In this document: positions 47,390-58,711 of the stretch, piece by piece | How the letters are laid out: each line of letters begins with the position of its first letter | Numbering within the stretch: the stretch's first letter is position 1 | NCBI GenBank assembly: GCA_964020975.1 | Contig: OZ026612.1 | Span: forward strand, 132,356,441 to 132,420,440 | DNA length: 64,000 nt | Reading direction: 5' to 3' | DNA from: Hermodice carunculata | Lineage: Eukaryota; Annelida; Polychaeta; Eunicida; Amphinomidae | The notes under the pieces: generated by a model | The model's input: only the letters and a program-made list of their open reading frames with translations | What the model was told of the DNA's origin: nothing | Database searches by the model: none | Translations under genes and position numbers: made by a program

Positions 47390-48483
47390 TTAAAGTTTTG
47401 CCCCACCTTTTATGAGTAACATGATCCATATTGCTCGTCACACACATGCTTGTCAAGCATGTCAAGGTGAAGAGAGGAAAGCATCAGAGAGGAGAGAAGG
47501 TAGACATAAGGAAGGAATACTGGTTTGAATACAGGTGAAATGTAAAGCAACAAACATCAGACAGAATGTAAATGTATACTTTATTGCAATGTAGGACTTT
47601 TTTTCTTCCTCCCCTCTTGATTTTGAGAAGGAAATCATAAATCAACTTTAGGTATTTTTGGCTATTTTTCCCATTATTTCTATTTTGCTTCATCCTCCAC
47701 CAGACGTTTTTTTTTTTTATAAATTCATAAACCAAGTAATAAAATAATGCTCGCCTAAGATCTATGATCTTAAGCTATGTAGTAGGTCCTATGAGGTTGG
47801 GGACCTTGTATATTGATTAGAATCTACCTGCAAAGTAGGTCAGTCAGGAAGCTTAATGAAGTTTGTGGTGGTCCTTTCCTTGCACACAAGTGTTGTCTCC
47901 TGTTTTATTCAATGTTAAGGGGAAGAAAAAAGAGTGGTGGCCTATCAGGACAGGTTGAAACACTGTAAAGATCAGGGTGTGCCCCTTTGGCTTTAGAGGA
48001 TGAGGCACGCCCTTTCACATCTGGACACCACCATCACCTAAGATGAGAAGAATGATGATGATTTCCTAATTAATATAAAGGATGTGTACAGAGACCTGTT
48101 CGGAGATGATGAGGGAACTATTAGCCAATGTGATGTGGGCAACACGGATGGTGCCTCAGGTGATCCACAAGATAGTCTCAGCAACACTCCAGGAACCTCC
48201 TGTCTCACTGATTGTGGTTGCTCTGCCAAGAACACTGTGACCAGATTCAGCATCTCAGCTTACCTCATGTGCCAGTATCAGTTAATCCAGTAGCAATGAC
48301 ACAGCTTACCAGAAGAGGCAAGGAGGTCTTTAGTTGTTTAGGGATTAGTTGATTATTAAGTATAATTCATTTTCAATTTAATTATTTGATAGATGGTGAA
48401 TGCTTAAGAAGAGGAGACTCTCCAGAGAAGTTTGAATTCCGATGAAGAGTGCTTAGTAATGGACAAATGGGGACAGTACTTTT

Positions 48484-49043
48484 AAAGTCACTTGGCCATG
48501 TGGTTCCCAAGAAGTAGAGCTGGGACTTTCCACAGTCATATTCTCATCATCACGACCAAAGGTGAATATAATAGTGGAGCTCATAGGACTCGGGACTCAG
48601 GATAACTTTTTTTGATCAATATACATCATTACATAATTTTCCATATGGACATGACAGATTTGTGTACAATTGTATGATTAATCAGGGAGACCTTCATTAA
48701 GACAGTATTTTGTCACTATCATGAAGGCCACTCTAATTTTGATACTTGAACAATACTGAAATGATGGCAAAGTCACTTGGCCATGTGGTTCCCAAGAAGT
48801 AGAGCTGGGTCATTCCCCAGTCATTTCTCATCATCACGACCAAAGGTGGATATAATAGTCGAGCTCATAGGACTCAGGATAACTTTTTTGATCAACATAC
48901 ATGATTACATTATTTTCTATGGACATGACATATTAGTGTACAATAGTATGATTGATCAGGGTGACCTTCATTAAGACAGTATTTTGTCACTATCATGAAG
49001 GCCACCCTAATTTTGATACTTGAACAACACTGAAATGATGGCA
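48484..49043. repeat. 285-bp tandem duplication
   Basis: Two head-to-tail copies start AAAGTCACTTGGCCATGTGG at 48484 and 48769. They share GGAGCTCATAGGACT, the AAGACAGTATTTTGTCACTA block and the end GAAATGATGGCAAA. They differ by a few substitutions and short indels, so the duplication is moderately recent. It lies directly downstream of the gypsy coding end. Confidence 0.92.
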
Positions 49044-49169
49044 AAATAATAATATTTTGAGGACTACTTGTTACAAATCATATAATAGTTACTATAGAGG
49101 ATAAACCTACGAGAAATATAAAGTTAGCATTTAAGAAGAAATAAACAAAGACAATGCGGTAAAGCATAA

Positions 49170-49860
49170 TATCACTAGTTTCCACATATATAACAGTTTG
49201 GGATATAACAGATTTCTTGGTAGCTTTCAAGATAATAAGTTTTAGCATACCAAACTAATCTTTGAAGGCTGTACGTATAAAACTTATCCCAAGTAGCAGT
49301 TGGCAGTGAATTTATCATTTCAGGTAAATCATACCTAAGACAATTTTTGGCAAAACTGTGAGAACATTGATGAACAAAGTAAGTTTCCAGCATATTGCGT
49401 ACTATGAGTATGAATGTCAATATTTGAAAACAAAGGTAAACTTTGAATATTTACAGCAAATGTTTGATTTGAATATCTGACATAAAATTTAATTTTTGCA
49501 ATCGTAAAAATATTTTCAACTTTTAATAGTCCCATCTTTTAAATTGGGGATCTGTGCGTGCATTATATTTGCTGTACGTGATAGTTCTAATACCTTTCTT
49601 TTGTATCACTTTTAAACTTGAACACTTAAATCTCCATACCAGTATACCATAATTTACATGAGACAGAATAGTGATAGTACAAATTTTTCATTTTGGGACA
49701 ATAGGTTCTATTCTTTTTATTTTGCTTACGATTCCTAAAGCATTTGAAATCTTACTGCTTACTTTTTCAATGTGGGCTTTCCAGTTAAGATGTTTTTCAA
49801 TTAGAATACCAAGAAAGTTAAAGCTATCAAACTGCTCTAGGATTCTCTTTCAACCAACAT
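49170..49860 (-). mobile_element. LINE ORF2 C-terminal fragment (CR1/L2-like)
   Basis: Read on minus from about 49855: FNFLGILIEKHLNWKAHI, then VSSKISNAFGIVSKIKRI, HVNYGILVWRF, LKVIQKKGIRTITYSKYN, TDPQFKRW and, in a shifted frame, CLRYDLPEMINSLPTATWD and the IYTHSLxGF-like motif FYTYSLQRL. FLGxxIDxxLNWxxHI...LQKKAxRIIxxSxYxAHTxPLF is the conserved region after the RT core in CR1/L2/RTE-type LINEs. The catalytic core is missing and frames are interrupted; a 5'-truncated, decayed copy. Confidence 0.85.
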
Positions 49861-49941
49861 CAAAGGGTTGTAAGCTACAAACATCAGTGCAGACAGTGAG
49901 AAAAAATATCTCGCCGTCCTCTTGTACCAAACTGGTTAAAA

Positions 49942-50170
49942 ACAAGAGGGCAGTGACAGTCCTGTGCTCAGCTGCCATGTACATATACCCATCCAATTTT
50001 TGAAGATTTGCCAACAAAAAGAACAAAAAAAAATCCATAAAAAAATCCAAAACACAATGGAGTGTGATCATTTGAAGAAATCTTGTAAAGACCCACCAAA
50101 GGTACATTGCCACCAAGTTATAGGTCAATCTGGATGATGGTTTTGGAGCTAAAGAGAGGACAGGCACGTC
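49942..50170 (+). repeat. Short hairpin-family element with one a-type monomer
   Basis: Starts ACAAGAGGGCAGTGACAGTC (compare 12945). It continues with an a-type monomer also found three times at 55.9-57.1 kb: GATCATTTGAAGAAATCTTG, GACCCACCAAAGGTACATTG, ATGATGGTTTTGGAG. It probably ends near GACAGGCACGTCC. Confidence 0.75.
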
Positions 50171-50382
50171 CAGTCTGTAATGTTCATCTTTCACATGTAC
50201 AAATGCACGCATGTAATACAGGAACATCTACCTTGGCACATCTACTCATGTAGAGCTTGTTGGGTGTGTGGATTTCAAGGATCGGTATTGTCTGGGATGG
50301 GAATCATTTCTGCCAGCATGGGACACACATTTCTCACTTTGGGGAGGAACATTTAGACATTTGGGTAGTGTTAAAGGAGCTG

Positions 50383-50446
50383 TGTTCTGGCCATATGGTT
50401 ATGGTCCTTGCTTTCTGTGCAAGGGGTAAAGGGTGCAACTCCCAGC
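50383..50446 (+). mobile_element. Probable tRNA-derived SINE head
   Basis: TGGCCATATGGTTATGG fits an A box, CTTGC-TTTCTGT-GCAAG forms a clean anticodon arm (TCT in the loop) and GGGTGCAACTCCC a T arm with a 7-base loop. The acceptor stem is not preserved, as expected for a SINE rather than a tRNA gene. The body probably extends to the (ACT)n tract at about 50706-50720. Confidence 0.5.
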
Positions 50447-52889
50447 CGATCCAAATGGATTTGTCCTTGGCTTTTCACTTAGCTGTTTAAAGGCTTGGTG
50501 GGACATGTTTGGGCTACATGTGCCTGATTATGTCAGTGGTCATGACACAGGCTGCAAGTCTCCTGACTCAGTAGTGGTTGCTATAAGAAATGCACTTACA
50601 ACAGGTCCCCACACACATGTGAATAGTTGATACAGTGGTGCCCACATAAGGGTCCTGGGGAAGATAAGTGTTAGTTAACCAGGTTTATACCCTCTATAAA
50701 TAAGGACTACTACTACTACTGCCGTTGGTAGCTGGGTTCCAGGTTGTCCTTACAGAAGAGCTGAAGTTAGGTAGTGTGAAAGAGCTATGGAAGGTGTCCC
50801 ACCAGAAGCCCAATAAAGTTGTAGGAGCACAGCTAGGTGACAAAGTCTGAGAGGATTTTGTTCCAGGCCTCCAATCGGCGTACCAGCACCACTTTTCCTC
50901 AGGTGACCTGCATCTGTACTCCGAAAAGTATAGCACCCATATTGCATTGGAGAGTACTGGCAATCTTGCTAACTAAGCTCTTAGAGCCTCAGAAGAGTAC
51001 TTTGAAGCAGTATGAGAAGCTAGTGCCATCATTATCCATGTCAGGTGGAAAGGTAGGCTGTGATCCCGTCCACCAGCCTCAGCAGCCTTTTACAGTGGTG
51101 GATGCCCAGTGCCATCTTGGGGAGCTCCTGGACCAAACTCATTGCCCAGATCTCCAAGCTGTGCATGAGTCTTGGCCAGGTAGTTCCAAGGAGTTCAAGT
51201 TGGAGGCTGTAGTATGCATCCATTCTTTCCAAACAAGTGGAAAACGGAAAGTGCACGAAGCACTTACTTCAGGACAAAGAGTGTTTTGGGAGTGGGTTTA
51301 CACCCTGGGGGTGCGACAAAGTTGATAAAACAGGACCTGATGAGGACAGAGAGGTAAACAAGGCAGCAAAATCATTTTATGACCTCTGATTTTGGGATCT
51401 ATAGATCAGAGACTCAGCCCATTCTTTGCTGAAAACCTGATACAGAATAGGAATGATGGAATTTTGTAAATATATTATTATGTAACTGATATAAAATCTG
51501 AGTATGATATAATAAATGCATGTGACTTGTGATGGGTTTACTGGTTACCATGCTATAGCTAATGTGGAATCTGGGATATGCATGTAGTGCTTGGTGTATT
51601 TTGCTTGTGTTATTTCAATTCACTGGAGTAGGGAATCTTTGGCCAAGATATTAATGTGGCTGGTTGAATGTGGTGTTTCTATAGTTGTGCGTAACCAGAC
51701 CACCTGAACCCTGGGTATGAATATTCAATTAACCACTGTGTCTTTTCTCCTTTGCTTTAAGAGTCATCATCTTAGCTGCGCCCACGCATCTTGCCCATTC
51801 AAGAGTCATATCCATTTTTCTTTAGGTTGGTTTCCAGTTTGGCTGTACAAACTATTACATGATCTCATTTTGGACGTCAAAATTCTATTTGGCATGTTGC
51901 ATATTTTCATTTTTAAAACCCTTTCCTATTAAATGGGGAGGAATGTTGTGAGGTATTTCCCTGGAAATCCTGTGACATCAGCAGTGGAGCCTCCTTGTGG
52001 ATGTGGGACCAAGAGTAAAGCACCACAGACAAGGGACTAGAGTTCTGACTCGGAGGGCACTGGATTCAGTTCAGGCTGAGTGACAAGCACGCCACATGTG
52101 ACCAAGCAGACTGCCTGTTTTAATAGTAGTAATCAATGATATGTATAGTCATTCTAGCAAAACACTACCTATTACCAATAGTGAAACAGAGGTATGAGCA
52201 CATTCCCAGACATGAATGAATATGGACTTTGAGGAACAAGAAGGTGTATTACACTGTATTTTCAATAGCCTATGCATTCAAACCCTGCAAACAAACAAAA
52301 TAAAATAAAATATTGAGAAAAATCTTAACACCCTGTAGTCTGCAGTTTTACCTGGATCAAATAACAAGGATGTACAAGTACCACAATGTAATAGAAACAA
52401 GTTGACGCTGATGCTGTCCATATCTCCCGCCCACATAATTTTAAAACAAAAAGATAACTGTATATTTGGCAGGTACATACTGGCATGTTTCTGATATTGT
52501 GCTTAAATGGGGACGATACGTTAACTGTACCTCTACCCTGGGTGTCATGGTAAACATATACTCAAGTAAATAGAAAATAACCTAAAAATTATGGCATGAG
52601 CAGAATGCTGGAATTTTACATGTGATTTGTAGTCATCGGAAAACAAGAAAAATGTATAGTGTCAATGAAACAGAAAAATAACTGTTTCTTACAAAGGTTA
52701 CTATGTGGTTCTCTGTTACGTTCTGCAGTGTGATCCATGTCATGTGATGGTCTGTGTATGGCACCGGGAATGCATCAACAGATAGGACTCTGTTGTTATT
52801 GTCGTCTGTGAAGATCAGATTCAGGTAACCACCAAGCCTATGTGTTGGCTTTGATATCCACTGCTTGAGTTTGCGATGGGTTGGTTTGG
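50447..52889. other. No recognised gene
   Basis: Two overlapping frames at 50837-51325 (plus, 162 codons) and 50694-50963 (minus) are longer than chance would usually give and lie in slightly GC-richer DNA. Neither shows a domain, splice border or transposon motif that I can name. The remainder is unrecognised. Confidence 0.45.
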
Positions 52890-53562
52890 GGCAAAGATAT
52901 TGCGCGCAAGGAATTCACAGAGAAGTGACCCTGGGTGACCTTGAATGGGGTCAAGGTCACTTTCCTTTGAACTCGATGTGACTACTAATAAGGGTGACCT
53001 ACTGTAAAAAATTCATGATCCTAGCTTTACTGGTTCTTGAGATATCGCACGCAAGAAATGTGGGATGGATGAACTGCCTCTGGTGACCTTGAAATTAGGT
53101 CAAGGTCAAGATCCTTCAAGCATGACATAGAACCTTACAAGGTTAATCAACTGTAAAAGTTAAGTGATCCTAGATCACTTTTTTCTTCAGATATTGCATA
53201 CAACAAATTCAAAGAAAATTGAATTGCCGCTGGTGACCTTGGAATTAGGTCAAGGTCACACACCTTCAAACTTGATGTAGACCCTAACAAGAGTGATCAA
53301 CTGTGAAAATTTCATCATCCTATCATATCCAGTTCTTAAGATATCGCGCACAAGAAGTTTAGAGATAAATGACCCTGGTGACCTTGAAATGGGGTCAAGG
53401 TCACTCTCCTTGGAACTCGACGTGAACACTTATAAGGGTGACCAACTGTAAAAAATTCATGATCCTAGCTTAATCTGTTCTTGAGATATCGCGCGCAAGA
53501 AATGTCGGACGGACGGACAGTCGTCATTACTATATCCCCCCCCACTTCGTGGGCGGGAGATA
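52890..53562 (+). repeat. Higher-order AGGTCA array with hairpin end
   Basis: Monomers of about 150 bp carry GGTGACCTTGAAATKRGGTC and AAGGTCAC at about 52935, 53075, 53233 and 53380. Types are X (GACCCTGGTGACCTTG, CTCGAYGTGAACACTTATAA), Y (ATGGATGAACTGCCTCTGG) and Z (AAATTGAATTGCCGCTGG), in order X-Y-Z-X, with the two X copies 449 bp apart. Each monomer ends TTCTTGAGATATCGCGCGCA or similar. The array ends GGACGGACGGACAGTCG and a hairpin. All four monomers hold an exact TCAAGGTCA. Confidence 0.9.
53531..53562 (+). other. Terminal GC-rich hairpin
   Basis: TATATCCCCCCCCAC pairs imperfectly with GTGGGCGGGAGATA around a TTC loop; right end of the preceding array. Confidence 0.8.
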
Positions 53563-54808
53563 ATTATGCAGACATTGAAATGAGACACCACACTCAGAAA
53601 AGTACGTAATTCTTAAGCTCATCATGGGTTTTATGCCCATATTTATAATTAGAATCAGAACATTAAATATCAAATCCATTGATATTTTGTCGATATTATA
53701 CATATACCATCACTTCATGAGCTCTATACAGTGTCCACACTGGAATCACGTATGTGGAAACATTTGACCTTTGTTTCATTTGTGTCTTAAGGTACAAAAC
53801 CACTAATTACTTTCCCATAGACTTACATTATAGCCTTTGGCTCAGATGTCAATATTGAAATACCTCAAGGCTATTTTCTCTTTCTTAATTTCCCCTGAAA
53901 TAAACCTCTGATTCACCTCATATGTAAAATGACCAGGAGTCTAGCATTCCATTTTCTTAAATGACCATTTAAACCATTTACGGTGAGTTCATAGCACAAC
54001 CCATGTGTTCACCGACCTGAGTGCACAACGATTATTTTTAATGTTGAAGCTTTCAACCATCAGCTCCAATGATGTCCACTAATAATCTCTAAATAAGTAA
54101 TAATTGACCACAATTTTACCTATGATTCTCATCAGAATATCATCCAATGGGCGAAGAGCTTGTCTCAATTGCTATTCCATCTTAGGCAACATCCACATTT
54201 GATCCTGATTGGTCAAATTAGTGTTTATGTCTTCATAGAGTTTAAAACGGGACACCAATATATGGGCCTTTTAACCATTGCTCATTGGAAGTAGCTAAAA
54301 GGATCCATATTTTAAGAACTGCCTGTCTCACTTTTACTTATTAAAATCTTTCATTAATGGAAAATATTTTTAACATGATGAAACCTGTCAAAATAACACC
54401 CTGATCGCAACAACTCAACTCAACTCATGGCCAAACTGTACCCTAAGAGAGAACACCCAAATTTTCTCTGCAGTTCAACATTTTAATGCTCTTTCTGGGA
54501 GGTTCTCTCACACAGGTATTGGTTGAGGTACTGAAGTATTAACCTATTAAACATAGTTTTTAATTATTTTGAATGTAGTATGCCCCTCTATCTGTCCCTG
54601 TCCAGCTGCAATGTCTGCTCAACCTTGTATCGAGCAAGTTAGCGGGTCCTGGCCATAACTATGAAGTGATTGTGTGTCTAATGGTGTCCTGTTGAATTGT
54701 TTTCCATTTTTCCAGGAGACAAAGTAATATAGGGCTTAGCCCAATTCCCTGCTGTTAACTGCCATCTTGATACTTGTTTTTGTATGTTGTTGAAGAATAA
54801 AATATGTA
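53563..54808. other. No recognised feature
   Basis: Unique-looking AT-rich DNA. Confidence 0.5.
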
Positions 54809-55049
54809 TTAACTCTTACAGAGCCAATTTAGAGACTGAGTCAACAGCTTTCCTTGGGGCACTTTCCGCGCAATGCGCGGAAAGTGCCCCAAGGAAAGCT
54901 GTTGACCTGGACCAAATTTTTCACTGGGAACATGGGCATGCTGGTACTTGAATGAAAGATCTTTTAATGAGAAATATGAATCTGGAATCATTACAGTAAT
55001 CCAGCTTCATCAGCACAGCTTAAGCCGTGACTGGCACTCAAAGGGTTAA
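54809..55049 (+). mobile_element. Palindrome MITE (TTAA family), intact copy
   Basis: A 241-bp element. It starts TTAACTCTTACAGAGCC and ends GGCACTCAAAGGGTTAA, so TTAA lies at both borders with an imperfect CCCTTT-type inverted end. Thirty-one bases in is a 67-bp palindrome (54840-54906): 33-base arms that match perfectly around one A. The outer 18 bases are GTCAACAGCTTTCCTTGG, and the inner 15 (GGCACTTTCCGCGCA) are specific to this copy. After the palindrome come 143 bases to the right end, as at 63168. A TTAA target and CCC-rich ends recall piggyBac-type MITEs; that assignment is inference. Confidence 0.8.
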
Positions 55050-55837
55050 CCAACTTAAATTCCTTTGGTACAGTTTCCATGCTTCAATTCACACTCAAAG
55101 AAAGCTACTGACCAAGTCTGTTCTGTCCTATTCTGAGCAAGAAAGGGATAAAGGATTGGCGCTGTACTATGCATTCATCCAAAAAGATTCACATATGAAT
55201 TATCATATATATGTTCAACTGAATGAAGAATATCAATGGATGTGACAAGCCTTCTCTCCTGTCACTGAGCTGACAGTAGACTGGTTGGCAATGTGTGAAG
55301 CTGCCAATGTAGGTAAAGTTGTAGAATTACTCCAGCCACTACATACACATACCATACTGGTTATACCCAAAGAGCCCTCAAAAGTCATAGTCACCTTGTC
55401 AACTGTTGCCTTTTGTAACACGAACATGCATTTCCTTCCAGTAATAAACAGCTTTCATTGTATATAGCATGTGTACTCGACAGGACCACATTTTGCCTTC
55501 AACAAGGCAAGTAAAAAGATTGTTTGTTCCAAGGTAAACAGGCAGGTTCAAAGTGGGCATGTTGCAAAAGAGTAAAAAAATATTACTTTATCACTAAATG
55601 CACCAAGGAATTTTTTGGACAAATTGGTGTGTACAAATTCAAATATAAAACTAAAGGACTGCGTGAACAGCTCATGCTCAGCTGACCCAATCTTGTCTCT
55701 CAAAATCAGGGTTGCAACTGAATAGACCTGTGTTGACCTTTAGCTAAGTGCATATGACATTTCGAAGTGTTTCTAAGACAGATGACTGAGGCTTCTTAAG
55801 TGCAGCCTGACTAGCAAGTCATCTGATCTAAAACTTG
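55050..55837. other. No confirmed feature
   Basis: A plus-strand frame 55027-55245 looks fairly protein-like (SEQERDKGLALYYAFIQKD) but starts inside the MITE and has no splice borders. CATGCTCAGCTGACCC at 55674 and GCAGCCTGACTAGCAAG at 55802 resemble the hairpin end at 57163 and probably mark the start of the next element. Confidence 0.45.
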
Positions 55838-57215
55838 CAGTGCCACCTGGTGAACAAATTTAGAACTAGAAGACCCTCACAGTGTTCCTGTGTGATATCA
55901 AAGCAATTGGGTGAGTGGTTTCAGAGAAGATTTTTAAGATTTGCCCCAAAAAGAGCCAAGAGATTCATAAGAAATTAAAAAATCACTGAACCGTGACCAC
56001 TTGAAGTAACTTTGTAGAGACCTACCCAAGGTACATTGCTACCAAATTTGAGGTAAATCCGGATGATGGTTTCGGAGAATTGGAAAATGTGAATTATCAT
56101 AAGTATGCCCATTGAGCTACACAGTAATCAACAGGAAAGGTGCATTTATTTATTTAGTACCCGAATTAAAAAAAAAAAAAAAAACGTTAAAAATCAGGAA
56201 ACCACAGCAGCACTACCTAGTGAACAGCTTTGTTTTGCCCTTTCACAAAGAAAATATCTAAAAAGTTTCAGCATAATCTGAGAGACAGTTCTGGAGAAGT
56301 TGAAAGTAGCAAAAACACATATAAAATCAATAAAAAAATGGAAATAAAAATGCAACACCATCTGGTGAACAAATTAGGAACTAGGAGTCTCCAGGAGTAT
56401 TCCTGTGTGGCATCAAAGCAATTGGGTGAGTAGTTTAGGAGAAGATTTTTGAAGATTTGCCCTAAAAAAGAACAAAAAAACAAAAAAAAGATTAAAAAAA
56501 AATCTAAATATCACTGGAGCATGGCCACTAGAATAAACTTGGTAGAGGCCCACCCAAGGTACATTGCTACCAGGTTTCAAGTCAATCTGTTAACGGTTTT
56601 GGAGAAGAAGTTGAAAATGTGAATTAATATCAGAATGCCCATTGACTTACATAATAATCAATAGGAAAGGTGCATTGACTGATAAGTACCTCAACTGAAA
56701 AAAATGTTAAAAATCGGGTATCCACAGCAGTACTACCTAGTAGTGAACAACTTTGTTTAACCCCTTCACAAGGAGCCTTTCCACCAAGTTTCAGCTTATT
56801 CTGATTGACAATTCTGGAGAAGTCAAAAATAGTGAAAACACATAAAAAAAACATTTAAAAAGATTTTTAAAAAATTGTAGCCACCTGGTGAACAAATTAG
56901 GAAGTAGGAGTCCCTAGGAGTGTTCCTGTGTCATATCAAAGCAACTGGGTGAGCAGTTTAGGAGTAGATTTTTCAATATTTGCGCTAAAAAGAACAAAAA
57001 AAAAAAAAGCATAAAAAATCCTTAAATCACTGGACCATGACCATTTGCACAAAAATCGATAAAGACCCACCAAAAATACATTGCTACCAAGTTTGAAGTG
57101 AACCTGGTTGATGGTTTTGGGGAAGAAGTCAAAATTGTAATTGTGAACAGATGGATAATGGACGACTTGGCATCCTAAAAGCTCAGCCTGACAAGTAAGG
57201 CAGCTGAGGTAAAAA
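55838..57215 (+). repeat. c-a-b higher-order array with stem-loop end
   Basis: Three monomer types of about 150-210 bp repeat in fixed order. Type c has CCACCTGGTGAACAAATTAG (near 55843, 56348, 56881). Type a has CCAAGGTACATTGCTACCA (near 56024, 56555, 57071). Type b has CAGCAGYACTACCTAG (near 56205, 56723). The order is c-a-b-c-a-b-c-a, with a ~520 bp higher-order period. Between monomers are A-rich stretches. The end is ACAGATGGATAATGGACGAC and AGCTCAGCCTGAC...GCAGCTGAGGT (57163-57213), the AGCTCA...TGAGCT kind of end I know from bivalve repeats. AGGTCA blocks are absent here. Confidence 0.88.
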
Positions 57216-58711
57216 AAGAAAGAAAATTATGTATGGTGACAAAATCTTAATTCTGTTGCTTAAATATAACACAAATCTCAAACAGACTTTGTTCCACATT
57301 TGTCACAATGAAGCAGGTTTTAGATTAGGAGAGCTTTCTCACTGGATCTTTGTTGCTTGCCCCGGGTTTTATCGGACTTATGGTAGTACAATACTGTGGC
57401 TTGTCAGGATGTTGTAGAACTTAAATATCCAAAACATACTGATCCATGGTGATTGTATATATCTCTTTACACAGTGTAAGCCTCTGAGACTTACATGGCT
57501 GTAACCATCAAAACTTATTAAGTAATCATGTAAATAAAGATAATGGAAAGGTGAGGAAAAGTAGATAAGCTGTGCTCAGACTATTTGATGGTTGCAGTTC
57601 AGAGTTTCCAAGTTGTTTTTGGTCCAATGTGACAATTAAGTTTGCAGACAAAAACTTCGTCTCTGTCTTCTACCAGTCCATCTGGGTTCATCTATATCTC
57701 CATTTCAGCATCTGCAGCAAAAAGGTCCAATATTTTTTTTTTCATCTATGCAACAGAAACAATTTAACCCTTTTTCTTTAAGAAGTTTTGCATCTCCTGT
57801 ACTGCCTTTCTTCAAATTGTCTGCACCAATTCTACTTTATTTTCCAGAGAAAAACACCAAGTTGAACACACAAGCAACTGATACATGACTTGTCATGTAC
57901 TTCTATGTGTCTGATCAGTCACATGATCCAGTTTGTTAGCAGTTACATAGCCTCTCTTGGCCCACTGCCAACAGAAAGCCAGGCAGCCAGTATTACAAGT
58001 GCTGCATTAGGTCATGAAGTTGACAGCAGACTGACAAATTCCAAGAAAACAGCTATTTCTAGTACATTTATTGTCAATTGGTCGATTTCTTTTGCCATAA
58101 TGAAGGTTCTCCACCAGTCAATAAGGGAAATTTATCTTTACCTGCAAAAAATTTAAAGGTTACCACCACTCAATTCCAAGAGGAAACAGACAGTAGCCTC
58201 CCCTGACAATGTATCTTTACAAGAGCATTTATTCTACTTGTTGCTTTTTTTTTGGGGGGGGGGGGGGAACTGCAGAATGGGGTCTGTTCTCAAGGAATCA
58301 ATGAAATATGTATTTTTTCTATTGAGCATACGACATCTTGTCCATATATCCAAAGTCATGAACATCTGCTTGAGTTTTATGATGAAACCATATTGCATAG
58401 GAAACTTGACACACCCTTCTTACTTAATGGCTGTTTGTCCTGACTACAACCCCACATTCAGACATGGTGAACACAAAAACTATTCATGCCTTTATACTTT
58501 GGAACATTGCCAACGCAGGAAGCCTTGACAGAACTTACACGTGAGTAAAAACCAATTTAAAGCTAATTTATCACTTGTGACAAGCTACTCTTTGGCCAAA
58601 TAGAGGAGAAACCAAACATAATAGGAGGTCTCATCCTCTAATGAGCAGCTGTACATTGTACAGCGATTCAATTGCTGCAGGACCTGAAGAGTCCCAGCTG
58701 ACAAATGGCTT
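57216..58711. other. No recognised feature
   Basis: Contains a G-run at about 58253-58267. Short frames at 57890-58156 and 58238-58528 show no domain. Confidence 0.5.

Larger units (their letters stand above)
45291..47756. mobile_element. Unclassified ~2.5 kb insert with inverted repeats
   Basis: The gypsy integrase sequence stops near 45290 and resumes near 47757. Within the insert, a left segment (45629-45719) and a right segment (47416-47468) are inverted copies: each encodes, pointing in opposite directions, HIARHT followed by ACQACQG and a basic stretch. The left copy carries about 40 extra bases. The right one holds the perfect palindrome CATGCTTGTCAAGCATG. An open frame with a donor-like border lies between them (47138-47389). 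No transposase is recognised. It could be a DNA transposon derivative or a composite of several insertions. Confidence 0.5.
40340..48340 (+). mobile_element. Broken Ty3/gypsy retroelement fossil, interrupted twice
   Basis: Plus-strand pol remains in canonical order: reverse transcriptase (about 40340-41050), RNase H (41055-41235), integrase zinc-binding region (about 41640-41900), integrase core (about 42050-42429 and 45040-45290) and the integrase carboxy-terminal region with a short acidic tail (47757-48340). No gag, protease or paired LTRs were found, so both outer ends are missing or unrecognised. It is an old copy with many breaks. Two later insertions split it: a LINE at 42430-45039 and an unclassified 2.5 kb segment at 45291-47756. 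The family call rests on the order RT-RNase H-integrase and on typical Ty3/gypsy motif spacing. Confidence 0.85.

Noticed and set aside
50383-50446. A functional tRNA gene
   Set aside because: Anticodon and T arms fold, but the acceptor stem does not pair and no Pol III terminator follows at the right place; a SINE head fits better.
50837-51325. 162-codon plus-strand frame
   Set aside because: No domain, transposon motif or splice border; an overlapping minus-strand frame is almost as long. Left unannotated as a gene.
51934-52160. Purine-rich GGGGAGGA followed by TGTTGTGAGG, resembling the start of a gypsy 3' LTR
   Set aside because: No second copy was found upstream of the gypsy fossil, no matching end could be set, and it lies 3.6 kb beyond the last recognisable pol sequence.
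54840-54906. The 67-bp palindrome as a microRNA precursor
   Set aside because: The loop is a single base and the pairing is perfect over 33 bp, unlike an animal pre-miRNA; it sits in a multi-copy MITE.
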